Positions 13,102-23,036 of a stretch of 64,000 nucleotides of DNA are shown here, piece by piece. A program made the translations under genes and the position numbers. Within the stretch, counting starts at the first letter, position 1. Every line of letters begins with the position of its first letter. This DNA comes from Botrytis cinerea B05.10 (Eukaryota > Ascomycota > Leotiomycetes > Helotiales > Sclerotiniaceae). The stretch spans positions 1 to 64,000 of the forward strand of contig NC_037312.1 of the NCBI RefSeq assembly GCF_000143535.2. The letters run 5' to 3'. The notes beneath the pieces were generated by a model. The model was not told where the DNA came from. It searched no databases and saw only the letters and a list, made by a program, of their open reading frames with translations.

Positions 13102-14565
13102 AGAATGAAAAATTTTATAGAAAATCATATGATAATAACAGTTAATCTTACTTGTTCAGCTGAGTCTATTATAAATGTTTATATCGAATTTATTAAAAAA
13201 CTATCTAGTATTCTGATTTTGTTTAAGATTGTTATATTATTATATAAAAAGTAGTTAAATGAGGAAGTTATTCTAGTGTTTTTAGGATTCCAATACACCT
13301 TAGTCCGATATAGTCAAGTTTCTCTATGTGTATATAATATCAATGAATAAGTTATATAATATAATCTTAAAGCTTTAAGAATTAAATTATAAGAATCTCT
13401 CTTAAATAGGGATTTTTATAGAATTCATCTTAGACATTTGAAGTCTAAAAATAAGTAAGCTTTCATTTCTATACTTTTAAAATCTTGGTTTTCTCGATTA
13501 CCCAATATTTATATCGAAATATCATAATTCGAAGATATATATAAAAAGATTCAATTAAATATTTAAATATATCTATAGTTGAAGATTTCTGTCTTAAATA
13601 TTAATAATTGAGATAACATCGAATTTTGAAATAGATAACTTTTAATGAATTTTAGCGTTATATTCACTAGCTAAAGTGAGCTCAGCATTTATTCAAAATG
13701 ATACTAAATGTTAAAGCATGTATATCTTATAGTGGGTGTGGAAATATTTGTATTCTTTATTAATCTGCATTCTTCTTCTCCACATTATTCATTCCACTGA
13801 AAGATTTAGATGCGATCCGGAATCCCTTTCATTTATTTCTGCTGTATGTCAACTAATTCTAAACATTAAAAATGTTCTGTCATCCAATCACCAGCGTCTT
13901 CCATAATACAATATCTCAAGACTGCATTTGCTCTACTAGAAAATGTTTCCATTCCTGTATTCTGCTACAGTCACTCACGCCTAAATATTACGTGATCGAT
14001 ATACTCGACTTGCAATCTTGTGCATATTATTCGATTCAATGATTTTGACATCGGAGTCTAGTAAACTCCGCGCCCGCTACCCCCTCCTTTCTCAACCTAG
14101 CTCTTCCTTCCTCATTCAAATGTCCCTAGCGGTATGTTCTCATTCACAAACGTATACCCAATAGAATAGTCGTCTAACCACTTCTTCCCCACTGCCAACT
14201 ACAATCCACGTCACATCCTGATATCTTAACGCAAAGATCAGCACACGAAACGTCATGATCAGTCCTTCCTCCTTTCTATTGCAATGTTGCTTCTGACTTA
14301 GTGGGACTCCAGTTGTCCGATGAAATTGCCACACAGATCATAGATCCTCAATTCCTTTGATCATCGCTCATTAGCGGCCTCGTAGAACCAGAAGAACACA
14401 ATGATATAACAAGAGCATTCGCTTATCAGTAACCAAGACATTGTTTCCTTATTACTCTTGCTCCTTATATTTTGTCATTTCTTCTCATTTTTTCTTAACC
14501 ACAATTACATTCAGATTTAATTTCTCATCAACCACATTGTACCAAAAGCCCACAAACATCTGACC

Positions 14566-16895
14566 ATGGCCACTCAATACGTACCCTCCCATCCCAATGC
14601 TGCCGAGCTTGTCCCCTACCAAGATGGCATGCAACTAGGTCAAGGCTTTAACACCTTCATTGAAGCGCGCCGCGTCGACAACGCCGTTATCATAACAGAT
14701 CAGAAGCCCCCCTCCACAGGTTTCACCAAAAGCTATACTTCTGAAGAGATTGATACTTATGAGTACGTTCATAGCTAGCATCATAAAATTCCATATCTTC
14801 TTTTTTGGTTTGAATTTTGAATTAGAAATTTCAGCTACCATATTTTGTTCTCTAGCAGCGAGTCGGTTAGATATTCAGTGGTGTCAGCCGATAATGATGT
14901 AAAGATGAGGCTAACAAAGATTCACAAATATAGGAAACTAGCAAACTCTCTCAATGTGAGCGCCGGAGCAGCCATCAGCGGCTATGGCGCCAGCCAATCT
15001 GTCGATTTTGCCTATCTGAACAAAAACGAAGTGCGTCTACTACCCCCATCTCCATTATAAACCCCTAGTCTGAAGACACAAATCTAACCCCTTAAACCAG
15101 TTCGAAACAAGCATGAAAACTTTCCAAGTACGCGTCGAATGCCAATATCAAGCCTCTTCTGGAATGGAAAAATCATTCAATCCCATCGAGACGAATGATA
15201 AAAATGATACCTATGGGAATCGTTATATTTCTGGTCAATCTCCCTTCACACCCCTCCAAGTCTTGTCATCTATATACGCATATACTAAACCACCCCAAGA
15301 TTTCATCCATGGCGGTCACTTCTATGCTCGTGTATCTATCTTCGCGGAAAATAAATCAAGTTTTACTGAGATCTCGGAAGCGTTAGTAAATCTCCAACTC
15401 TCACCTCTCTTCCCCTTACCCCTTTTTTTTTCCCTTTCACACTCCTCAGAAATCTAATACGTTTCCTCTCACTCTAGTACAAAGACAGCCTTCACTATGT
15501 ACGGCGTAACCGGTGAGGTAACGCAAGAAGTAAAGAATGCCGTAGAGAAAATAAACAGCCTTTCCACTGTCAAAATCGTTATTAACGAAACGTCTGCCAC
15601 TAACCACGGTAACGGTGTTCGTGTTAAGGAAACCTTTGCTACAGATTTATTAGCTGTAAAGGATATGGCCGACGAGTTTTACAAGGCTGTAGATGCAGGG
15701 AGACACAATTATATTCGCTTGTGAGTTGTTCCAACATGTCTGATATGGATTTGAGTCGGTTTTGGGGTGTGATGAGATGCTAATTATATGTGAATGCAGT
15801 GCTCTTTTAGGACAATATACTACATTGCCTGACTTCAATTCCTATTTTCAACCATTGGACTACACGGAAGCAATGGGGCGGGTACGTTAGATAAATTATG
15901 AGAGTTTGGTTCAGGAAAAGAAATAGAGTACTGATTGTGTTATATATACAGAGCTGGGAGCTTTTCAACGATTTCATGGATTATATTTCCATTGAAAAAT
16001 TCATTAAAGACAGTAAGATTCTATTACCTTCACTTGATACGAGATAGGAGAAAAACCATTTCGCCTTTGAGACCTCTTCGCTGACTCCACTCGAACAGTT
16101 CCCGCTAATCAATACAAATCTGGACAAGCTGCTCTCACCAATTTTGAGCGAGAAAGATTAGACCAAATTGAGATCTTTCGTGCAAAGGTAATTATTCATA
16201 TTATCAGAAAAGAACTGTATAATCTGTACTAAAGTGGAAATAATACGTAGATTGCAGCAATAACCAAAGATCCAAATGATGCCCGGACTCCAGGAACTCA
16301 TAAAGATCCCGAAATCTTCTACCTCGAAGTATTGGTGAGCATTACCATATTCCCCAAGCCTAGTTGGACGTTCGATTAATTGATATGTGTTTTCTAAATA
16401 GAGTGATGTGAAGATGCTCACTTACATCGCCCAGAGAATTTATACACCAGATGGCAACTACACCGAAGGTAAGAACTACAACATATCGTTAACTTTATCT
16501 CCCCTATTTTTCTCCCAATAACCACAGATCTAACTATTAATTTCTGTTTTCCTACTACAGTCGCGTTACAATCTCTCACATCAGGCGCCGAGGAAATGTT
16601 CCAATTCAACGCTTTTGATTTTGAGAACGTCGGAGGCTCAGTCGTCATTTCATTCGGCAAAAAAGTTGAAAATGGTAACCACATGTATATTTGTTTGTTT
16701 GGGGCACGAGCTGGGCGAGGATCTTATACCAATTGGCAAGAACAAAGCCATTTCTGGGTTTTTCCAGATGCTGTCAAAAGCTTCACAAGTCATAAATTGT
16801 CTTTGTCGAAATTGGATACGAAACAATACCTCAGAATCACGAAAGAGGCACACCAACCTGATGTTAGGCCTATGTTTGACTTTTTTGTCGTTTAG
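14566..16895 (+). CDS. MACPF-like (membrane attack complex/perforin-type) protein
   Basis: Eleven exons: 14566-14762, 14856-15030, 15101-15233, 15300-15381, 15478-15720, 15800-15881, 15952-16012, 16099-16187, 16251-16334, 16402-16468, 16561-16895; 515 aa. Every junction keeps frame with GT..AG borders. The 66-nt intron at 15234-15299 has no stop, but removing it creates YGNRYISDFIHGGHF, which resembles the MACPF signature (YG-x-x-F/Y ... GG). The N-terminus has GMQLGQGFN, common in fungal MACPF-like proteins as I recall them, then a beta-rich segment. There is no signal peptide. MACPF proteins oligomerise into membrane pores, and in fungi some need an aegerolysin to dock. The aegerolysin gene lies 3.5 kb upstream in divergent orientation. 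The family call rests on motif and layout, not a search; the C-terminal 250 residues match nothing I know. Confidence 0.7.
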
Positions 16896-17241
16896 CTTGG
16901 AGGAAGCGAAACGGTATTCTTGCAAGAGGGGAAGCATAAAAGCTTGATAACAACTCAATGTTTGATTTATTTGATTTCTTTGTCATTTAGTTGGAAGAAT
17001 GAAAGTTGAATTTGCCAAGGGAATATATTATGTGTTTATTTCTTAATGACATTCATTTATAATATTTCAGAACTTTGATATGACAGATTTTGATGGAAGC
17101 CTACTGGAAAATACGACTACAATCTAATACTGTAACCACGGATCAAACCCTGTGCTGTGACACATCTACCCTTACTCAACCTTAAATCTGATAATCAACA
17201 CGTAATGTATATGGATTCAGGCTTACTGCACTATTGGATGG
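16896..17241. other. Convergent 3' intergenic region
   Basis: A short spacer between the 3' ends of two convergent genes. I see no further feature. Confidence 0.5.
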
Positions 17242-17971
17242 TCATTTCTCCACAATCGAACATGTTTGAAAGCCAGGGTTATTTCGAGTTCCTAGCTCGT
17301 GAAGCTTAGTAGCGTTGAAGTTGTCAACCCATTTAATCAACATACGCGAGCAGTGTTCTGTATGCTCCAACTTTGACTCACTTAACGAGGATGTAAACAC
17401 GAGATTTTTGTGAGAACCAGTAGTGAACCTAACCAAATGTTTAGATTAATAAAATTAGGTAAGAAACATGTTTGACTGACCTATGCAAACGTTGCCAGAC
17501 TATAGCACAATGTACGACGTGCTCTCGAATAGTTGTATAGTACATTTCGAAGCCAAGGTCTAATGGGTCTATTTTTCCGGACCTATTCTTGTTCTGGAAA
17601 TATTCCCATGGGCCGTGGTCGTTATACTCTTGGAGAGATTTAGAGTCAAGACATTGCCGAGGAACCCAACTGACAGCCAAAGGATCATAAACGCAGTTAT
17701 TTTGCTGTGCATCAACAGTTGTATTGCCGCAGGTGAATGTTCGAGACTTGGGTACTAGTTGTTTACCCTGGTACTGGAATATGCCGTAGATGACGACAAC
17801 TGAGATAGGAAAGAGACACAATAGGGCAACGGTGCCAAGGGCACGTCTTATATATGGATGTTTGTTTGAAGAAAATTGTGCTTCATTTTCCGAAGACCCT
17901 TGCAGAAGAGATGTGGCGGACTGGTCAATTGACAATTCATCAGTGCCCTCCGATGCAGATCGAAGGGACAT
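17242..17971 (-). CDS. Single-pass membrane protein with two HxxHC motifs (UstYa/DUF3328-like)
   Basis: Two minus-strand exons, 17481-17971 and 17242-17428, joined across a 52-nt intron (GTCAGT donor); 225 aa. Residues about 43-67 form one transmembrane helix after a basic stretch, so the rest probably lies in the lumen or outside. The outer part has paired cysteines (CGNTT..NNCVYD), a W-rich segment and two HxxHC motifs: EHVVHC before the intron and EHTEHC after it. Two HxxHC motifs are the hallmark of UstYa-type DUF3328 oxidases of fungal peptide and metabolite pathways. The overall pattern also matches a large uncharacterised fungal membrane family often found in accessory regions. I am sure of the gene and topology, less sure of the enzyme class. 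Confidence 0.75.
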
Positions 17972-19785
17972 AACTTCAAAACGGTAAAAGCTATTCGAGT
18001 AATCAATTTTTCTACATCAAAACCATTTCCAAATAAAGAGAAAGCTGGCTCAATATACCTTGAATCGGACCTAGAGACTTCAAGGCGTGCAAATAAACAG
18101 CAAAGCACGTTAAAGGACGAAGGTCATACAGCAGAATAGCTGAAGAGTTGATAGAGGCGGTCAGAAAAAAAAGGAAGAGTGGGTAGAGATGGAGAGGCTG
18201 AGTGTGAAATAAGATTTCAAAGCCAGTAGCGTGATGGCAGATAGTAGTATGGCAGTTAGTCAGAAGGAGACAGTGATGAATTGTAAAGTCTATCATGATA
18301 CCAATTCAATATCCTCAGTCAGTTATATACGAGCTTTCAATGTAAACAATCAGGGCTAAGAACAGTATGATTTGCATCATTTATATTATCATTGAAGATT
18401 TAAAAAGAAAATACGGGGATATATCATTCTCTATCTCGTATTCTTGCTTAGCTCACGTAATTTAAGGTTTGAGCAACATCGCAAGATAATCGATAATTGA
18501 TTGATTCATTAGTAGCATAACGGTAAATATCTTAAATAACAGGTGAATTAATCAATTGCTTCTATACAATCTGTCATACCAAGAACGTACTACGATAGGT
18601 TGAGACTCATCAAAATCAAGTCTCACTATATTCGAAAAGGAATCAAAATGCAACATTTCAAACTGGATGATTGCTTTATTAACTGAGCTGTATCGATTGA
18701 GCCTGTTCTTGAATCTCTAGCCCTAATGAATCTTGTCAATGGGCTGTTGAAATTATATTATGGTTGAGAAAAGTTGAAGGGGTGAGGGGTTGAGCGGGGT
18801 CCCAGGGTGGTAATGGATCATGAGCAGTTTCACTGGCCTGTGCGTTCAGGCGATTTACCAACTTGATTACCATATTGAGCTCTAGTTTCCTGGACAAAAA
18901 ACTCTATGAAATCGCGCACTTCTTCATTCAGCTAACCCTAGAGTTTAAGTTGAGCTTTAATTCTCCCCGTTACCCGATGACATCTTGCATACTGTAGAAT
19001 CTGTATGTTCTTGAATTTTAAAGTACTACTGAAATCTACACAAAGCTTATTATTTTAATTAACTTTAAGCAAGATTCGCACTTGTAAAATTTGAACCCTT
19101 GACCCTAGCTCAGAAGAGCCCCAGTGACTAACGAGTTAAATTTGGATTGTTTTAAAACCTTGTATGAATTCAATTAGACTTCTGGTGAATCACGTTGATC
19201 GAGAACCGAAGTTTTTCATCCCTGGTGCTACTGTCCTCCTTATGCGCGGGCCCTTTCATAGTGTAAAAGGAGTACATAATCATTGTTATAGTTTTGTTCA
19301 ATTAATACAACTTCATATACACCCCACCTTTCTTTGTGAAAGTTATATTGTAAAAGAATCTTTCCTCCTAATCTTCATTCTAGTATATTGTTATAATTTC
19401 ATAATCATAAAGAGTATTATCTTCATTTAGCATAATTAATGATCTTATATCGTATTCATTTGAAAAATTGGCCATACGCTAGTAAGGATTAATTATTTGA
19501 ATTTCTCGTGGGTTAGGGTTGCAATAACCACCAGAATTGTTTGATTCATTTTTCTAATGGATTATTTATCAAATGCCTAATATTTCAATTGAATATTTCT
19601 ATTTTGAGATATTTTATTTCATTTAAAAGCAATCTGATTAACCCCAAAATAACCTTAAAGTAATAATTCTTACTAGCGCATGGCTAATTTTTCAAATGAA
19701 TATGGTATATAACACTAATAACTAAAGCACTTTAACGAAAAGTTAGATACGTTACATGATCTCATAGGCTTTTTTCCGTTATATA
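17972..19785. other. Gene-free spacer
   Basis: About 1.8 kb between the start of the HxxHC gene and the arginase fragment. It contains a small tRNA-like segment on the minus strand near 19085-19130 (a GGTTCAAAT box) but no complete tRNA. Open frames are short and resemble nothing. A single GGGTTAGGGTT near 19511 is too short to be a telomeric relic. Confidence 0.5.
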
Positions 19786-20160
19786 TTAGTGAGGCTGTAA
19801 AGTACCACTTCTAACTAAAGAATTAACAAAGGCTATAATCGAGCGCACTCCAATCTTAGCGATTTTATCCCCATCACCGAGATTTGGATCGAAGGAGCAT
19901 TCTGTGAGAGATGAAGGAGCCACTTTCATTGGCACTAGGCCAAGACAATATATAAGCTCATGCTCGAGAAGTCCATCTGGTGATTCGTAGCCGTTGACCT
20001 TTCTAAGTGACTCGTCAAGCACATCGAGGTCGAGGTGAATAATCGCCGGTCCATACACTTTCTTTGCAAGCTTCATCTTCAATTCCTTGAGATAATCAAC
20101 TTTCTGGTCACTGTTCCACCATATAACATCAATTCCCGACTCATGTACTAACCTCCAGGG
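19786..20160 (-). pseudogene. C-terminal fragment of an arginase-family (ureohydrolase) gene
   Basis: The open frame runs from about 20197 to a stop at 19786. From residue WRLVHESGIDV onward it follows fungal arginase-family proteins. It keeps the metal-binding block HLDLDVLDES, the NGYESPDGLLE segment and the SFDPNLGDGDKI segment. An intact ureohydrolase is about 300-350 aa; only about 125 are here. The first manganese-binding motifs (GGDHS and DAHxD regions) are missing, and upstream DNA shows no exon with them. The frame is not otherwise broken, so truncation looks recent or the fragment may be constrained. It almost certainly cannot hydrolyse arginine. Confidence 0.75.
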
Positions 20161-20460
20161 TATATGATTAGTTTTAAGTAGAAATGCAATATGCTCTTAT
20201 ATAATATCTTATTCAGCTACCGGTGTTTATTCAACATATTCCTTATTATCCTCTAGACCGCCAACTCAGGACTTCTATGTGGTCCGTGCGATATATCTCG
20301 AATAATAAAGTATATAAGTTCAGCTGCGACTCTCAGCATACAGACAACTTCCATCTTGCACATATGAGCAGGTAGGTAAAAATTGGATTGACGTTCTATT
20401 ATTTGCTTTTGCAGCTATTGACGCAACATTCACGGTCATTGCACCAAAAATCTAGTGTAT

Positions 20461-21456
20461 CTAGGAGTCATCCTGCATACCAACAAGCTTCAAAGACACA
20501 GCCCACAATTTTGCTTCTTTCTCACTGTCGTAGGCCCAAGGCGCGTAGCCTGGACCCCACTGTCCAGCAGATGGCTCATATGGCTTCGAAATCTGACAAT
20601 TTTCCACGTATTTCCCTCCAGTGCCCTCAAGCTCCCCAGCGACGGCAGCCCAAACTGTTGTTGCAGCACCCTGTTCTACACTCTTCATCATATTGGCAAA
20701 AGTCTTGTCTTCTCCAGCCTGCTTGAGTTCCTCGGGGGACATATGTCGTGACAGGTCGGTGTTAACAGAACCGGGGTGAAGGCTGAAAGCGTGTAAGCCA
20801 CGATTCCCAAAGCTACGGTCGATATGATTAGCTGCCCATAGACTTACAGTTTTGCTCTGTCCATATGCTTTCCACGGTTCGTATTCCCCTTCCAGATTCA
20901 GATTTTCAAAATGGACATCAGAGATTCTGTGGCCCACTGAGGAGAGGATGATCACTCGCGAATTGAATTCTGGTGTTGCTGAGGCCAAGAGAACTGGCTT
21001 GAGCAGCTGGAAGAGGAGAAAGTGACCCAGGTGATTAGTACCAATCTGGGTTTCGAATCCATCCATCGTACGGCCTTCAGGGGTGGTCATGACACCAGCG
21101 TTCTCGATAAGGATGTTCAACGACTCAGATCTCGACAGGAACTCTGAAGCACAAGATCGGACACTCGCTAGAGAGTTGAGATCAAGGGTCAGTAGATGAA
21201 TGCGATCAAGTTGAAGAAGGTCGCCTAAGATAGCTTTTGTCTTTGCTACATCTCGAACAGTGAGATAAAGTGTTGCGCCTGTTGCGGCAAGAGCACGAGC
21301 AGTTTCAACACCAAGTCCGGAAGAGCAGCCTGTGATCAAGATAGTTTTATTGGCCCACTGCCCTTCGATCCCCTCATCTTGAATTATTTGTTGCGCAGTT
21401 GGCCGGGCATCACCTGGCCCGCTCGGGTGTTCATGGGATAAGGCATATGAAGACAT
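20461..21456 (-). CDS. Short-chain dehydrogenase/reductase
   Basis: One exon, 331 aa, ATG at 21456. A Rossmann fold is clear: ITGCSSGLG (cofactor glycine motif, residues 41-49), DLN after the fourth strand, NAG at 119-121, catalytic Ser at 172/173 and YxxxK at 198-202 (YGQSK). HPGSVNTD follows, as in the retinol-dehydrogenase/WWOX-like group. The 40-residue N-terminal extension is usual in fungal members. It should reduce or oxidise a small alcohol or ketone with NAD(P)H; the substrate cannot be predicted. Its neighbours (arginase fragment and bZIP-like regulator) do not reveal a pathway. Confidence 0.93.
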   Translation of the reverse strand: MSSYALSHEHPSGPGDARPTAQQIIQDEGIEGQWANKTILITGCSSGLGVETARALAATGATLYLTVRDVAKTKAILGDLLQLDRIHLLTLDLNSLASVRSCASEFLSRSESLNILIENAGVMTTPEGRTMDGFETQIGTNHLGHFLLFQLLKPVLLASATPEFNSRVIILSSVGHRISDVHFENLNLEGEYEPWKAYGQSKTVSLWAANHIDRSFGNRGLHAFSLHPGSVNTDLSRHMSPEELKQAGEDKTFANMMKSVEQGAATTVWAAVAGELEGTGGKYVENCQISKPYEPSAGQWGPGYAPWAYDSEKEAKLWAVSLKLVGMQDDS

Positions 21457-21963
21457 GGGGATTTGTTGATCGGATTTGTCAAAAAATTATTGATATTTTG
21501 TTGATTGTGTGGATAATTGAAGGAAGACTGGAATGGAGTAGTCAATAGGGAATTGGAATGTAGGGGGAAGAGGAAGAGGACTTTATATGTCTTGCTTTCA
21601 TCAGCTAGAAAATTTGCATGATTGTTGTCACTTCCATTTCAGGACCAAACGTATAAAGTAGTATGTATTACGCTTAGTAACAGTAACAAATCCAGCGCCC
21701 AGATGGCTAAAGGAATGTTGTTGCGGTTGTCCGTTTCATGCACACTCTCATTATGGCTGACATGAATTTCCCTGTAAGGATTAGCTCTTTTCTTTGCCAA
21801 GCCGCTTATGAACACCTAAATATCTAGGTACCCACTTGAATAATGTCAAGCTGACAATTATTTCCTTTCCTATCCTCACGCGAAATACACCCTCAAAACA
21901 TTCAACGTTGTCAAACCCCTCTGTTTACCAATACAGGAAATAACGGGAAGAATCACGAGGTCG

Positions 21964-23036
21964 ATGTCCTTAAAGACTCTACCCCAGGATTTAGCGCTCA
22001 TGTCCGAAAACAGAGAACAGCGGAAGAGAGTCCAGAACCGGATGAACCAGAGAGCCTATAGTGAGTAACAAGCCCTTGTTACTTTCGTTGAGATCTCTTT
22101 CATCATAAAAATCGCATTTTAGAAATGCAAGCTTACTGTAGCTTCTAGGGAGACGAAAAGCTGCAGCTGAATCTCAGAGCCCAGATTCAAAGCCGTTTCG
22201 GGTTGTTCGATTTCGACTCGAAAGTGGCGCTTTTGAGCCTGAAGTGGAGAATAACCTTTCGTCGAAAACATTGCTACGTACACATTCATTTTCTCCACGA
22301 GTTGTTGTCGGCAATCCAGCACGATTGACAAGTGAGTCCGGCGCTTTAATAGTTTTACCAGACCAATTAATCAAACCCATCTTACCTAGAAAAACCACAA
22401 GAAGTGGGGATAATTGAGCTTCCTCTGTCGTCTGATCATCTGCTTCATCTCATTCAGCACACCATACTCCGTGCCCTTTTTACCAACAAAGATCTCTTGC
22501 GAGCAACTGCAACGTTTACAAGAGCAGACTCTCATGTGATTATAAATAAACTTAGCAGCAACTTATGTGGTGCTTACACGACGATTCTTCCGGGTAACAG
22601 CAAAATTCCAGAGCACCTTATCCCGACAGAATTACAAATGACCCGTCCCCATTCTTCCTGGATCGATATGTTCCCCTTCAAGAGATTCCGAGATAATCTG
22701 ATCATGTATGAAGAGCACTTTGATCACGAAGAGATGTTTAAAGATCTCTTCGGGGACTTAGTGAGCAATTTCATGCCTAGTTCAAGCTGCTCATATGTTT
22801 CTCATCTAGGGTCTGGCAATTTAGCCTCACCGAGAGTTGATGAAGTTCCAATAACTGCGAACCGAAAAGGATTAATCACATGGGGAGAGCCATATCTCAC
22901 GCAAAGCTGGGAAGTGACGCCGGGGTTTATTGCAAAGTGGACTTGGGCTCTGAAAGGGGTCGATGAATTAATTGAAAGTAGTAATCATTGGAGAATACTG
23001 AGAGGCGAAGATCCAATACGAGTCTCTTTCTTATAA
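21964..23036 (+). CDS. bZIP-like transcription factor with C-terminal DUF3425
   Basis: Three exons (21964-22060, 22149-22331, 22402-23036), 304 aa. The N-terminus carries a bZIP basic region, KRVQNRMNQRAYRRRK (residues 21-36), split by the first intron exactly at AY-R as in many fungal family members. No leucine heptad follows; the sequence turns into a low-complexity linker. The C-terminal 170 residues fit the fungal DUF3425 domain: an alpha-helical block, LIPTELQMTRPHSSWIDMFP, then RDNLI. Such proteins are thought to be DNA-binding regulators, often near stress or metabolism genes. It may control the divergent dehydrogenase at 20461-21456 (507 bp away); that is inference. Confidence 0.82.

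Larger units (their letters stand above)
12735..13328. mobile_element. Relic bounded by 27-bp inverted repeats, containing nested insertions
   Basis: 12735-12761 and 13302-13328 are inverted repeats sharing CATAG and AAACTTGACTATAT..GACT. Their differences are transitions (TTAG against TCGG), as RIP would make. Between them lie a MITE (12783-12901) and a solo LTR (12967-13101). The frame looks like an old DNA-transposon derivative that took later insertions. I found no convincing target duplication. Confidence 0.5.
11020..14565. other. Repeat-rich spacer between aegerolysin and MACPF-like genes
   Basis: This divergent intergenic region holds the promoters of both flanking genes. It also holds a split 52-bp minisatellite (11341-11545 and 12162-12240), AT-rich filler, and a nested set of transposon relics between 12735 and 13328. 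About 13.3-13.7 kb is AT-rich relic DNA. Nothing between 13.7 and 14.5 kb looks coding. Confidence 0.7.

Noticed and set aside
19508..19520. Interstitial telomere repeat
   Set aside because: Only about one and a half TTAGGG units, too short to distinguish from chance.
20388..20751. Plus-strand frames overlapping the short-chain dehydrogenase
   Set aside because: Antisense shadows of a clearly functional dehydrogenase frame.
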